Shown here piece by piece: positions 26,601-39,304 of a DNA stretch of 64,000 bases (positions are counted from its first letter, which is position 1; each line of letters opens with the position of its first letter). A program made the position numbers and the translations under genes. The notes beneath the pieces are model-generated. The model ran no database searches and was not told the DNA's origin. It worked only from the letters and a program-made list of their open reading frames with translations. Source of the DNA: Parasponia andersonii. Its lineage: Eukaryota > Streptophyta > Magnoliopsida > Rosales > Cannabaceae. The stretch is from assembly GCA_002914805.1 (NCBI GenBank), contig JXTB01000144.1, positions 270,580-334,579 of the forward strand, in the 5' to 3' direction.

Positions 26601-28821
26601 ACTCCCTCCTATCCATTCTTAACTACCCACTGCTTTAAGTTTCAATTTTCAAATTTAAAGTGGAAGAGAATCTGCATGTTCAAGAAGCTAGTAGCCTAGT
26701 ATAGGTGAAAAGTGTTTCATAGCTTCAATGCCTCTTAACTATACTTAAGGCCATGTGCATACTAGAAATTGTAAACATGCTGCTTTTAGGAAATTGGAAA
26801 ATGAAGGAAGCTTTTACAATTCTGTAATTAGGGCTTCCATAATGCTAGTGCATTAGAATTTTAATTGGTAAAATTAGGATCTGAGTAGTAGCTCAAGATT
26901 TTTTTTTTTTATTGCTAAATTTATCACATCGTTTGTCATTATTCTTAATTTCTAGAGTTACTGTCAGGCTTTTGTCGGAAAATGCAGAATCACTTTCTTC
27001 CTTGGAAGCAATATATTGTGGACCTTGAATTACGCAAATATAAATACAATAATATATGCATATATGAAACAATTTTTTTCTTTACATATTTGTAAAATTT
27101 ACCATCTGGTTTTTAGGTTCACAAACAACATCCTCAGCACTGCTCAACAGGTATGGCTGCGCAAACTAGGAGGTGCAAAGCCAGTTGTGAGTGAGAATGC
27201 AAGTGGAATTATAACAGCAGGACGTGCAAAACGGTCAGGTTCTCAGCCAGTCCGGTCTGGTGACAGGTTTGTATCTTTCTTGACAAAATGCATGCTAATA
27301 TTATTAACTCCTGCAAAAGTGTCTTACTTAGATAAGATGGTGATAAACAGATTTAAGCAGTTAAAAGAAGAAGAGAAAAAGAAAAAATTAAGCAAGGCTC
27401 TACCAGCGGAAGAGGTTCAGACTTCAGCTTTCACTTATGATTCTGAGGATGGTTCAGATGAAGAGAACAATGACAAGGTAAAATGACATTCTTTAGTAAA
27501 TTAATTTTTCGGGATTAGTTTCTTGTGTAACATTGGTTATGTTATTTAAAGTATATATACATGAGTTGTTCTCTATTATGTATATGTATATACGTTTGTC
27601 TAGTGTTGGAGATAATCTCCTAAGAAAGGGAATAAAAACATTCGAGATTTTCTATAATCTTTAACTCAAGCATTGATCAGGAATCTTCCAGATTGCATTA
27701 TAGTTGCTGCATGCAAAAGAAAACAGCTTTTTTGTTAGTGATCATTTGATTTGTGCTCAAGAGAAGCAAGATTTCATCTATGCATAGTACAAACTTCTCT
27801 GGCAAACATGTGATGTAAAAGGATGATGAAGAAACAATGATCATCAAGAACTGTATTTTTTTTAACCAAACTGATATTGAATGTTTCTGTATCTCAATTT
27901 CCAATTCAGTCTTTATTGTGAAGTTCGTGACTAAATAATGATATTCCTTGAGACGGCGAAATTTAAATTATGTTTTTCCCATGTGGTCTAGGGTTTGATT
28001 TCTTATGGAAACCTACATAGCAAAATGCTAGAGTTTCCTGCCTCCTGGAGATTGTGGGGTAAAGCGGGAATACAAGTATCAAAAATAATATTCTTTGAGA
28101 CTCAAGTCTTAGGTCAAGTGGTCAGGTTCATGGTTTGCTCCCACAAGGTTTAGGGTTTTATTCCTCATGGCCGGCCTACCTAGTAAAGGGTTCAGTGGAA
28201 AGTCAAGTAAGAAAAAGATAATAATTATATTCTTTGAGTTATGTCAAACTGCCAAGCTATTTAGATTTGTGTGCATGCATATGCACAACTCAAATGCGGG
28301 GGTCCTCATATCTCATCTACTACTAGATAAAGAGAGCCATATATTGATTCCCCACAAAACTACCCGGGTGTTGAGGAAAGTTTGTTATTTGTCTTATGTT
28401 TCTTACTAAGAGGAAAGATCCTTGTTGGTCTGTAACTACTTCAAACAATGTCAGAATGGTGTATTCCCTTTGATATAGGATTGATCTGTCAACACATGTG
28501 AATGCACTCCAAGAATGAAGTTTTGAAGAGTAAAGAGTGGGAGACATGGGTCATTTTTTTGTTTTTCTCAGAGTTCTAGCGTCTGCAAATTGTCTGGATG
28601 ATTATTTGACTATTCTGTAGACTGGATAATTCCGATTAATCTCCTAATGAAATTTCTGCTGTAGAAATTTTCCAAGTTTGGGGTTTGAGAAACTAATTCA
28701 ATGTTTCTAACAGGGTGAGGAGGTTCGTGAAGAGGCTTATGCTTCTAATGTTAGCAAAGAAGTTCCTGATAATTCACTGCCAAGAAGAAGCAAGCGATCC
28801 AAACGAAAGCGTGCTGTATAA
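23649..28821 (+). CDS. ALB4: ALB4-like thylakoid membrane insertase (ALBINO3-like), 11 exons
   Basis: YidC/Oxa1/Alb3-family insertase, which integrates and assembles proteins in the thylakoid membrane; Arabidopsis ALB4 aids ATP synthase assembly. Exons by GT-AG junctions with continuous phase: 23649-23996, 24160-24270, 24358-24432, 24580-24640, 24875-24948, 25034-25138, 25984-26091, 26179-26282, 27117-27266, 27351-27477, 28714-28821 (456 aa). Residues 1 to about 75 look like a chloroplast transit peptide. The insertase domain (about 117-335) has hydrophobic segments near 128-150, 201-220, 268-288 and 306-335, with family motifs AIQERYKGNQ, NPLAGCLPTLATIPVWIGLY and SVPSGLSIYW. The acidic then basic tail ends RRSKRSKRKRAV, the feature that favours ALB4 over ALB3, which has a longer tail with different motifs. 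All domains are intact and no stops occur. The start is the first ATG after the CT-rich leader. Intron 10 (1.2 kb) is the longest. Confidence 0.93.
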
Positions 28822-29775
28822 AAGAATGTATCCTGATATTTGTAGTCTGCGGTGAGTCTTGTATATCTCAGAAAAGGGTATTTCTACTATGTAGAGGCCA
28901 GTTTTGTGTTGGCTCATTCATTTTGAGATATAATGCTAATCATGCAAATTAATAATGTTCATTAGACTTTTAATTCCACGCCATATTTAAAGCATCTCGT
29001 TTTCATCACAGGTCGTGTGTGTAATATGTCTAAGAAAATTTCGTATGGATATATGACAAACCATAAAACCGTTTTTAGGAAGAACTACTTGTGTGTGAAA
29101 ACATATCAGAAAGGAACATTTACATGAGAACCATAAAAGCCTTGTGCAACTGAAAATGAATGCAAGCAGTTCTATTAATTGCAATTCTAATTCTCAGAGG
29201 ATTTGGAAAGCAGAATTCAGATCTTGTTACTGGTAGTGGATGATGTGTGCAAATTTTGGAAAGCAGGTGTTTGCGTTTTTTCTGTCATACTCTTTCCTGA
29301 CTTTGTGACCTTTTAGAAATCCATGTGTCTCTAACCCCTTATGAAAGTATTAACTTTTGTTTCGATGTACCCATTAAGGTGATCTTATTTAGCATTGGAA
29401 AGAAATGAGAAAGTGAAATATGTGAAGTTTCTTTTTTTTCGAAAATTAAAAAAAAAAACGTGAGCATTATTGAGCTGCAATGCATAGAAATTAGAGACCC
29501 TGCTAGTGAGAATATTGTATTTTGTGTCCTTTCTTTGCTTAAGATAGTTGCATTTACAGTAGCTAGAGAATTATATTTGTTGAACTTCAAAGTTGAGAAT
29601 TTACTTGTTAATAGATGCTTCTTGAGAACAAATTATCAATTAAATTCCATTTGTACAAGCACAATACCAAAATGAGGGGTTTTCCAGCCTAAGTAAATAC
29701 ATCTGACGTACTTAGTGAACGTAAATAATGATCCTTAGTCCTACCCCGTTTAGTCTCTCAAGTGCGTTCATTCAT
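28822..29775. other. 3' UTR of the ALB4-like gene and intergenic spacer
   Basis: This is the interval between the ALB4-like stop codon and the converging CLE46-like gene. A TGCGGTGAGTC at about 28848 resembles a splice donor, so an intron in the 3' UTR is possible. An AATAATG at about 28951 is a plausible variant polyadenylation signal. No further coding sequence is supported. Short ORFs here lack recognisable content. Confidence 0.5.
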
Positions 29776-30306
29776 TCATTTCCTGGATGGTGGACGGTGA
29801 TTCCCAGCTGGGTTGGGTCCCGATGGTTTTTTATGAATCTTCTTTCCGTCGACCTGTTTTTCCAGTTGTTAAATAGAGATCTTATGAGTTATGAGTTAGG
29901 GTACATATAATTTACCATGGGTAAAGAAGAATGACAATGATTATTTTTGCTTTGGAAGATACTCTGCCCTTTATACTTACCGTAGCAGGTAGTACATATC
30001 CGGTGCCCGACCTTGAGTTCGGCTTTGCTGGTTTGAATCTGAAGTGAACTGTTGCTAGCAAGAGGCAGGTACATTAGTTAGAAACTGTTTTACAAAATTT
30101 ATAACTGCGCATTCTACTGTAATGATAGAAAGTATGTTGTTTAAATCCTATTGAAATGTCACATACACCTACACATCATCTAGAAGAACAGAATAATAGA
30201 GCTTGCCTGGTTCAATAGCTTCAACAGTAATGGTAGAGTAATGGCATTGAGTAGCTGCGAGCAGGAGGCATGCTAGGAGAAGATGGATGAGAGTCTTTCT
30301 TCCCAT
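29776..30306 (-). CDS. CLE46: CLE46-like secreted peptide precursor, 3 exons, 81 aa
   Basis: CLAVATA3/ESR-type peptide precursor, processed in the secretory pathway to a short glycopeptide-type ligand for leucine-rich-repeat receptor kinases. Exons on the minus strand: 30306-30207 (start MGRKTLIH), 30048-29981 and 29853-29776; phases join without a stop. Residues 1 to about 21 form a hydrophobic signal peptide. The C-terminal exon carries HKKPSGPNPAGN followed by HRPPSRK and stop. This is close to the Arabidopsis CLE46 dodecapeptide (HKHPSGPNPTGN, from memory), including its short basic extension. Intron 2 is GT-AG; intron 1 needs a GC donor (CCAG/GCAAGC), a known minor class. Two tandem AG acceptors lie before exon 2; the one used here keeps the frame. 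In-frame ATGs upstream (30315 and earlier) could add residues. It converges on the ALB4-like gene. The alternative is a recently inactivated copy, but nothing visible demands that. Confidence 0.75.
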
Positions 30307-32326
30307 GCTAAACATGAGCTTGTGCATGCCTTTGTTGAATAGGATAATGTTTAGTTGTGGCAAGGGATTATATTACAAGCATGAAGAAACAATTTTTTTT
30401 TTATCTGACACGTTTTTGGTAATCATAGCCGAACTTGAAAAATTTGTAGGAACGTTTCTCAAGAATGAGTGCTTGGGTATCCTATGCCATTAGATATTAT
30501 ATTGGTAAGATAGGAATCTGGGCTGGCTCGTCATTGTGAGTTGACTTCTTCCCCAGTTATCATTGCATCCATGATAGTTTTATTAAGTACTCTGCTATTA
30601 TTTTCTTTTGAATTTGTTCAGCCCATGCTGTCGGCACACGACAGTCAGGGCCCGCCGATGCATTTTTAGTTACCAAGTCTCTTACCTAGAGTTAGTAATT
30701 CTGTCATTGTTCTTCATCGTCATTCTTTTAGGTAGACATTTCGGCTTATAAAAACTCTTTAATAATTGAACTTTTCTTCCTTTAATTTGTTTTCTCAGGT
30801 TCCTGTGAACCGAAAATTAAAAAACAAGCGTAGTCATAGATGAGTATCAAAGTTTGGAGTAACCAAGTGAGCTACGTACGTCTTAATCATGCTTCTTAAC
30901 TCTTTAGTTTTCTAAGCCATTGTTGAAATGAGAATTGTGTTTTATATTGCATCATTTCCCTCCAGTAAGACGTAGTTTTGTATCAACGAATGTAAGCCTG
31001 TGCTTGCACGTACACATGACATGTGCGTCATGTGTTTGTCTCTTGAATTAACTCCTTTTTTTGGGTGGCTAATGAAAACCGTCTCTTGAATGAACTTTGT
31101 TCTCTTTAACTGTCTTTTTCTGTAGGAGTGTCTTGTACTCTACTTGTTTTGTTTATTTAATTCATTAGTACTGGTAAAGTTAGGTAGAGTGGCAGTACCT
31201 GAGTGGAAATCATTTCTATTATAGTGCTGATGCTCAATGCCTCCGTTGACCCTGCTCGTACGACTTTAAAAATAATAGATTCTACCTAGATGAGGATTTG
31301 GTTCTCTTTTTTCGTTTTCCAATTTTTTTTTTTTTCTTTTTGGTAACCATCAGTCGTGGGCTCACTGCTTGCTCGTTCTTCTTCTACCCTACCCAACAAG
31401 TCCCATCGAATTTTAGCAAAATAAAAAATCCTTGGAAATAGAGCCAATAAGTGGATACCTCCATTTGTACGGCGGATTAGAAGACCTTCCACAGTTCAAT
31501 TGTAGGAAGGAAAGGACAACACAATTGACTTCGTGAAGGTATCACTTATCAGTGTGGGGTCTTTTCTCACTGAAATTAGCGACCTTATAAAATGCTTGAG
31601 CTTAAAAACTTGCCATATACGAGTTATCATTGTCTGACCTCGGTTCATGAGAATCTCACTCTCTTGCAACCTCAAATTGTTCTGATATGAAAAAATTATA
31701 TTAGGCAAAAGACCTCTAGATGAGTCGCGCGGTGAGTTGCATGATAAATTGTTAAAAACCCCCACCTTTCAATTTCAAAAGTCAAATCATGAGTGATTAT
31801 TGCTTGATTTAGTTGTGTCGTTAGCGTTATCTAAATAGATTTGTTACCTCTCCACAAAGTGATATTGGAGTATTTTATCCGAAAAGTTTGGCTTTGCCAA
31901 GGGAGAACAACCAAAAAGTTGACCAATTTCGGTTTGGAAGAACAGGACAATTAGTTGGGGAGCATGGTATGGGGCATTATCATGCTTAGCAGACCGTGAT
32001 TCACATACTAGTCGGAAGGATACTGCTTGGAATTTCAACCCATATCTCACCTTTCTAAAAGTAATTGATATTGCATATGATTTTATACAAGTGATGTTCA
32101 ACTTATTTGTAGTACTTTCAATTCACAAATTAAACTGACAAAAATCATTTATCACATCAGGTGATATTAAAAATTTAGTAAGTTATGTGGGATTTTAGTA
32201 TTATCTAAATTAAAAATATAAAATTTACTTATGTTAATGTGTGATGTTAATATTATATATGTTGTCCTGCATTTTTCTTAGTGGGAGAAGGAGAACCTAT
32301 TCTTTTGATCGAACAATAGCAATTTT

Positions 32327-32328
<2 letters not shown>
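30307..32328. other. CLE46-like upstream region and intergenic DNA
   Basis: The first few hundred bases would hold the promoter of the minus-strand CLE46-like gene; no TATA box is confidently placed. 31280-32100 has moderately long open minus-strand frames (31496-31765, 31844-32101) of mixed composition that match no family I recognise. They may be remnants of a low-copy repeat. No gene is called. Confidence 0.45.

Positions 32329-32380
<52 letters not shown>
32329..32380. repeat. (TA)n microsatellite, about 52 bases
   Basis: An uninterrupted TATATA run, the longest simple repeat in the window. An unresolved base follows at 32403, suggesting difficulty in sequencing or assembling this site. 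Confidence 0.97.
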
Positions 32381-32382
<2 letters not shown>

Positions 32383-32411
32383 TTCAGTAGGTATTTTTTT
32401 TANTAAAAAGT

Positions 32412-32607
32412 CATAAAATTTTCTAGAATATTACAAATATAGTGATCATTCATCAAAAATTCTAAGAGAATTTTTTTTAACACTCCTAAAAGGTCATTTT
32501 GTATATATTCATAAAATTTTCTAGAATATTACAAATATAGTGGTCATTCATCACAAATTCTAAGAAAAATTTTTTTAACACTCCAAAAAGGTCATTTTGG
32601 TCCAAAT
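32412..32607. repeat. 98-base tandem duplication, two copies
   Basis: Units 32412-32509 and 32510-32607 share CATAAAATTTTCTAGAATATTAC, AAATATAGTG(A/G)TCATTCATCA and the AACACTCC(T/A)AAAAGGTCATTTTG segment. They differ by a few substitutions. Noncoding. Confidence 0.9.
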
Positions 32608-32914
32608 TTCTCGTAGCATGTACATTTCCCAAAAATATTTGATTGGACAAATTGGCTGCCCTGATAAAAAGAATTAAAAGTGAAAATCAGAAACAAAATT
32701 AAAAAAGCAAAAGGCTTCACACATGGACTTATTATAGCCCAAACGCCCAACATTGTTGACGGGAATCGCCGAATTACGGATATTATCACATCTTCTGTGC
32801 CACTGTTAATGGATTAAATACGGGAAAATTAGGCTTTGTACGCCATTATTAGGGGAAAAAAAAAAAAAGAGTTGACAAATACGTTTGATTGTGTTTTTTT
32901 AGATTCGGTAAGGT

Positions 32915-33110
32915 TTTTATTAGAAAAATATTATTTTTAAAACATGTTTACAAAAATGTTATTTTAAAAATAATAATTAATAACCGGTAACTAATTTTCA
33001 AAAAATGATAGCTAGTACCTAAATTTATAATTGGTACCTACTAATCATTTTTAAAAATATTTTTTTCTAAAAATTATTTAAAAATTGATATTTTCTAATA
33101 AAAATTGTAC
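32915..33110. mobile_element. Fold-back (MITE-like) element, about 200 bases
   Basis: The left arm TTTTATTAGAAAAATATTA and the right arm ATATTTTCTAATAAAA are inverted copies, with a further symmetrical interior around AATAACCGGTAACTA and GGTACCTACTAATC. There is no coding capacity. Related arms recur at about 33295-33410 and 33960-34080, so this is a small repeat family. Superfamily unresolved. Confidence 0.6.
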
Positions 33111-33284
33111 CTTGATCTCGTATTTTTGTAATTTTTTTTGGTTTTTATATGTAAAAGTGTTAGAAACCAAACCATTAAATCTTGGGATCAACTCTTTTTC
33201 AGTTTTCCATTGGGACCAACTAAGAATTGAAAAAATTAGGCCCTCTATGGCCGTTTAGAAAAGAATAAAAAATACGGTTCAATT

Positions 33285-34190
33285 TTTTCTAGATTCGGTA
33301 TCATATTTTTGTAGAAAAATACCATCTTTTGAAACAGTTCAGAAAAATACTATTTTTTAAGATAGTAACTAGTAATTTGTAACCAATTTTCGAGCACTAG
33401 TAACTAGAAAAGATGGCAAAATAGGTCGTACCAAACAGGCTGGTCCGCAATTGAACGGGCTTGGGCTAGACCTATATATCTAGACTTGTCAAAAATAATT
33501 TTTTTCAAAAAAGTTTTTAAATAAATTTAAATAAGAACCTTTTCCAATAGTTATAAATACATATTCTCTCTCTTTTTTTTTTTCAGACTTTCAAATTTCA
33601 ATCTAATATAAAATAATTTTCTTAAGGTTTTGTTTTAAATTTTTTTTTATCAACTATTCAATTTATAAACTTATAGTTTATTTAATTATTTTTCAAATTT
33701 TATCAATAAAAAAATATAAAATATTATTTATTTTTTCATAAATTTTATTTTTAAATTTCTAAATTTTTAACTAATTATACATATAATAATCTGATTTTTT
33801 AAATTTTTTTAAAGTGGCCCAAAAATTGGTCTGCCCCGTTTTGGCTTGTTCTAGGCCCGGCCCGGCTCATCTAGAGCTCGCTTAGGAGCCGATGGACCTA
33901 CTGACCGGATTGGGCTCCATTTTTAAATTTTTGGGCCAGATCTGTCCCAGCTCAACCCATTTTGCTAACTTTAATAGCTAGTAACCAAAAGATATTTATA
34001 ACTGGTAATTAGTAACACTTTAAAAATGGTATTTTTCTAAAAAATTTTAAATATTAGATATTTTTCTAAAAACAACTATAGAGAAATTAAAAAAATAAAA
34101 ATTTGCCCTACAGTATTTTTATAATTTTTATAATTTTTATGAATAAAAGTGTTAGAAACTCCTAAAAATATAACTCGATCTGCTTCCAAA
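33285..34190. mobile_element. Second fold-back element split by a nested TIR element
   Basis: The left arm (about 33295-33410, GTAGAAAAATACCATC) and right arm (about 33960-34080, GATGGTATTTTTCTA-like on -) match the family at 32915-33110. They are separated by about 560 bases. That intervening segment has its own inverted ends (ATGGCAAAATAGG at about 33413; TTAGCAAAATGGGTTG on - near 33975). It contains GC-rich words such as CTAGGCCCGGCCCGGC at 33852 that contrast with the flanks. Imperfect CTAG-containing flanks resemble an eroded hAT-type target duplication. Boundaries are approximate. Confidence 0.45.
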
Positions 34191-34932
34191 CCGGCCCATG
34201 GAAATTTTATAGGCCGCCCTTCTTTCTTCCATTTTTTATTTTTTGAAGGCCTTCTTCCAAATTCATAAAGTAAATATCACAAAACAAATAAAATTAACTG
34301 AATATGCATTGTCAAGGAAGAGCATGTGAAAATTCTTCACAAGCAAATAGAAAAAAATGCAAAACCCAATTACTGTAAACGAAACCAAAAATCTCTAATT
34401 TCTCTAAAATCTCACAACATCGACACCAAAGCATTCGGAAACCCAATAATCAATGAAAATGTCTACTCAAAAACTGAAATGCAACCTAATCATAGTTCCC
34501 ACTTTTATGCCATTTGGCAGCGAGCTCAATTTTGACTGTCATACTTTTTATTCTACTTTTTTAATTTTTGTTTTCAACTTTGACTCTTTTTTTTTTTAAA
34601 AAAAAATCAGTATCGTTTTTTTATTATCAAAACAACATCGTTTTGACTTGGTAAGAGATTAATCACTACTTATCAAGGGTCTTTTTGTCTTTCCATGTCC
34701 TTTTTTCTTTTTTCTAAACAATATACTAAAAGACCAATTCAACACTAGGTCAATCTATAAAGTGTTATAATCTTTTTAGAAAATAATTAATTTTATTTTT
34801 AACGGCTCATTTGGTATTGTTAGATATACATAATTTTTCGTCAAAATTGGTTAACTCAAGAGTCTTTATGAAATTTTCCAAATTTTTGCTGAGCTAAACA
34901 AATTCTATGCTTTAAAAGTTATAAACATTCGT

Positions 34933-35030
34933 ATTCTAACTAGGACGACCAGCTGCTTCATTTCTTTTGTTTTTATTTTTTTATTCTAATCAGGACGTCC
35001 AGCTGCTTCATTCCTTTTGTTTTTATTTTC
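34933..35030. repeat. 50-base tandem duplication
   Basis: Units 34933-34982 and 34983-35030 share ATTCTAA(C/T)(T/C)AGGACG(A/T)CCAGC, then TGCTTCATT and CTTTTGTTTTTATTTT. Noncoding; it may lie in the leader of the Helitron that follows. Confidence 0.9.
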
Positions 35031-36479
35031 TGACAAGTCTTTATTTGTGAAGAGGTTTACACGTGTCTATTTAACCTTTAACTTAGTACATGACTCAGCA
35101 CATGACCTTTTTAACTTCTGACCAAGACGTATTTTGTATTTTAAAGAAACTAAACACGTGTCTTTTAACTTTTTACTTTAGCACGTAATTTTTCCCTTTC
35201 CCTAAAGACACGTATTTCTTTTACTTCCTTTAATATTTATTTAGACTGTATTAGTTAGACTTAAGTGCACCTATTTCGTATTTATCTCCCGAAGTTTTCC
35301 TCTTCTTCGTCTCTTTGACAATCGACTATTATGATTGTTTGTTTTTTCTTTTTTTTCTTCTCAATTTATCTTCCATTCAGAACAAGTGTACGCGACACCA
35401 TTCCTTTTCCTTCATGTACAGGACTGCAGTTCTTTGCAAGATTAATACAGGTTCTAAACTCATACTTTTCCTGTTTGGGCTTCAATATATTTTTATTATA
35501 CTGACAATTGAGAGAGTAAATTGTTCGGCTTTGATATGTGTTGCTTGGGGCAATATATTGCTCAAATTTGATTACAAAAATTGTATATTTGTGTAATACT
35601 GAAATTCATTATGATTTGTGCTAACAAAAACTAAAATTTGCAAATGTTGTTCTTTAAATTTAGGTCTTGTCTTTTATATTTTGATCTGCCTAATTTCAAA
35701 AATTACGAGATACAGCAAAACTACAGAATCTACTAGAGCTAATTTGCTAATGATGGATTCCTTTTTCCTTTTTTTCTTCTTCTTTAATTTTCGTTGCACT
35801 TTGCTCGTTTGGTAGCTTTTGATATTGCAATACTAATTACGATTTGTAATTTAAAAGATTGATTAAATTTATTAATTCATTATTTCTATTCTCTGTTGTG
35901 ATTCAAAATATTCTTTAGATTGATATTTTCTCATACTTAGTGAACTATACAAAGACAATATATTTCTGATTTTCATATTCTTAAAAGTTTTTATTTGATT
36001 ATTTTAGTTTTTTACATGTATATATTTAGTTCCGATCTTGTATTGTTTATCTTGTTATTGATGTATTGAGGAATTGATGTTCAGTTTTTATTGATATTTT
36101 CCTGGGTAATTTTTTTCACACAAGTTTGTTATATAAATGTGTAATACTAATAATATATTGAATTGATTTGTATTTAATGAGCTATTCATTTTATTCATAT
36201 AATTTTGTCCGACTCATTTACCCAATCTTTTTTCTAAAGTTTTTTTTTGGTTTTGTCATATTCTACTGTTTTTTGGATTAACATTCGAATCTTCTTTAAA
36301 CGTTACAAATGTTGGGCAATGATAAAAGGTACATAAATGACTACAAGGAAAAACAAAATTTATACCGGAGATATCAACTTAAATGTAACCAAAAATAATT
36401 CAATAAAGTTTAATATATCTATTGGAAAAAATGATAATTCATCAAAAACAATCGCCAGATAATAAATAAATAAAAAAAA
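35031..36479. other. Probable Helitron leader; 5' end not resolved
   Basis: This precedes the Helitron Rep/helicase remains and has no supported gene. Loosely repeated words with ACACGTGTC/AGCACGTAA and TTTAACTTTTTACTTT occur at 35055-35190. A CT-rich stretch at 35285-35320 resembles a transcript leader. A Helitron 5' end starts with TC after an A, a signal too short to place by eye. Confidence 0.4.
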
Positions 36480-38705
36480 AAAAGAAGAGAATAGAAAGCA
36501 TGATAGAGAATTATATTGTCAAAGAAGACAAAATATGAGTGAATCAAAAAAAGAACGAATTAGAATTTTTCTAATTCCATCAAAAACGTGATCTTTACTA
36601 GAAAAATAACTATTTTGTATGGAAGATTATCAATTACCTGATAAAAGAAGTAATATTACCGTGAACAATGATCAGCAACAAATTTTAGGTTGTGGTAGTG
36701 ATCCCGCGTATTAGAGTCACGTTAATATTGAAATTGATAGTACAAAAAATTTGTCACGTCTTGATATGTTAGAATCTATTACCTTCAGGCAAGGTATATT
36801 GTACTTACCATCTTTAAACATGATTTCGCTATTATTTGTAACTAATGTTTTTGTTCCATAGAAAGTATATTAATATCTTGATAAACAACGTATCTGATTA
36901 CTTATTTAATATTGTATGTTCCAGAAACTGAATGCGAAAAACAAAAAAAAATTAACAATGCTACTTATAGAATTTTTGAAATCGGTAAAGATAATATTAT
37001 TTTTCTCTTTTTTTGGAGATATAGAGATAGAATAAAACCTATCTTCTATGTAGGTGAGAGTTCTACGCCAAATATACGCAGAAAAGAAGTTGTTGATAAA
37101 AGTCAAAATGGTGTGAAACTTGTTTCACATAATACATAACATAAGTTACTTGTGACATATTTATTTGATTATTATATTTATACTATGTATTTTTTTTTCT
37201 CGTGCAGATATACAATACAGAAAATGCAGAAATAAAGCTCAACTACTAAAATATATAGTAGAGGAACATGATTAATTAAAATTGCCAACAATACGTGAAT
37301 CCTGTAATGCAAAAAAAAAATTTATCATGAAACTAAAAATTTTATCATGAAACTAAATTGTTTTGAGAGAAATATTTTTAAGTATAAATGATGCTCCTAA
37401 ATAATTATATGATTTTTATACTTTTATATTAGACGATACTTTGAAATTTTAAAAATATATATGAACTTATTATAACAATTTTGCTTCATTTGGTATTATA
37501 TATGATAAAAAATGAAAAAGGTATTTATACATTTCGAATACAAGGTCAAGTTTACCATTGTATAAATGAATTTCTTTCTCCAAATAATCATCCATCTAAT
37601 GTAGATATCTACTTTTATGATACAGAATATGAAGTTGAGAATCGATTAAGTAATTGCCCTAAGTTTAATGGAAATATTATGCGAGTATTAATGGATATTT
37701 TATAAGTTAATCCCTATTGTTATTTTTTCCGTCAACTTAAAGATGTAACAAATATAAAAGATTATAAAATTTGTATAAAATCATATTCTTAAATAGAACA
37801 ACGAGTATATAATGCACTTTTAGCTTCTCAAGTTGCTGCAATATGGTTAAATGTGCAATATGGTTAAATGATGATTCTAGAGAAAAATATAGAAGTCGTG
37901 ATATCACTGTTTATTCACATCCTAGATTTAGTCATAGAATATAATATTATTTTAGTTGTTATGATCCATTACAATATCCTTTATTATTTCAATAAAAGAA
38001 AAGGACCACAATCTTATGATCACCAATATGAAATTGGCATGTAAAATGTTAGTAATACTACAGACAAAAATCAAAGGTACGTGTGTTTTATATTATTTAA
38101 TATATACACATTATTTTTAGTTTTTTTTTTTAATTATCCATTAATTATTGTTCTTTTTTTTTTTTCAATGTCGAATATTAAAAAGAAAAATATAGTTTCT
38201 TGTCGTGAATATTATTGTTATAAACTACAAATAAGATCTACATATAAATCATTATAGTTACATTCAAGTTGCTTTCTTTAACAATATATTATAGATATGT
38301 ATGTGAAACTTGAAGCTCAAAGATTAAATTATATCATAAATACACAATATGAGATTCGTGTAGATTTATATCAAGGAATTATTGATAGTATCGAACATGG
38401 AGAAAATTGAGGTTCTAAGATAGGCAAAAGAATTATTTTACCAGCTACTTTTATTGGTAGTCCTAAAAATATGCACAAAAGATATATGGATGCAATGGCA
38501 TTAGTACAACGATTTGGAAAACCGGATATTTTTCTAACTATGACATGCAATCCTAATTGATTAGAAATTAAATGAGAATTGGAAACATGTGAGAATGTTC
38601 AAAATAGACCCGATTTAATTTCTCGCATATTTAGAGCAAACTTAGAAGAACTAAAATATGAATTATTTAAAAAGCAAATTTTTGGTCTTGTAGCAGTATA
38701 CGTAT
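36480..38705 (+). pseudogene. Helitron Rep/helicase, N-terminal half (broken)
   Basis: Translation in shifting + frames gives the N-terminal part of a plant Helitron Rep/helicase. Recognisable pieces are a 37481-37705 segment with FRIQGQVYHCI and YDTEYEVENR, a segment near 38190-38220 with SCREYYCYKLQIRS, and a Helitron_like_N segment at about 38290-38700 with GKRIILPATFIGSPKNMHKR, DAMALVQRFGKPD and FLTMTCNPN. It is interrupted by in-frame stops and small indels. At 38705 the reading stops at the edge of a solo LTR and resumes in the same protein at 43778. The intact enzyme would drive rolling-circle transposition; this copy cannot. Confidence 0.85.
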
Positions 38706-39304
38706 TGTTGGAAAAATGCTCTAGAAAGCATTTTTTTGTTTGGCATTTTAAACAATGTTTATTGGACTTAAGTGGTATCTATTTGTTGTTAATAAATTCC
38801 ATATTATGTTCTAATTATATACTTATGATGTTTATGTTTTCTATCATGCAAATGTCTAAAAGTTTCCATGACTAATAATGAGTAATAAAGAATTGTTTGC
38901 GTGAAGTGTTCATACGTGGGAGACTAAATTCTTTATTTCATTATATCTAAATTAAAAGTTCATATTCTACAAATAAAGATAAAATACTTTATTTTGCCAT
39001 AGAATGTAGTATTGTCTATTTCAATGGGATTGATGAAGTCTCCAATCATCGAAGTGTCTGACTTCAGATAGAAACACTAGTACGTTATAAGAAAGTTATA
39101 AGTGCATTGAACTGGACCAAGTGAAAATAGAATTTAAGGTTAAGTTCCGTAACTCAATATTCTATCTATCACTAATCTAGCACAATTGCAATATTACCTT
39201 AATCCTAGTGATTGTCGGACTTACTTTCATGAGTTTTATCTTTTTGACTTACTAAAGGACTAGTTTCGATTATATGGTTTGAACTCCGGTATCTTAAAAG
39301 ATAA

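Noticed and set aside
38579..38875. 98-codon ORF
   Set aside because: It reads from Helitron coding sequence straight into the family A LTR, so it is a chance fusion at an insertion junction.
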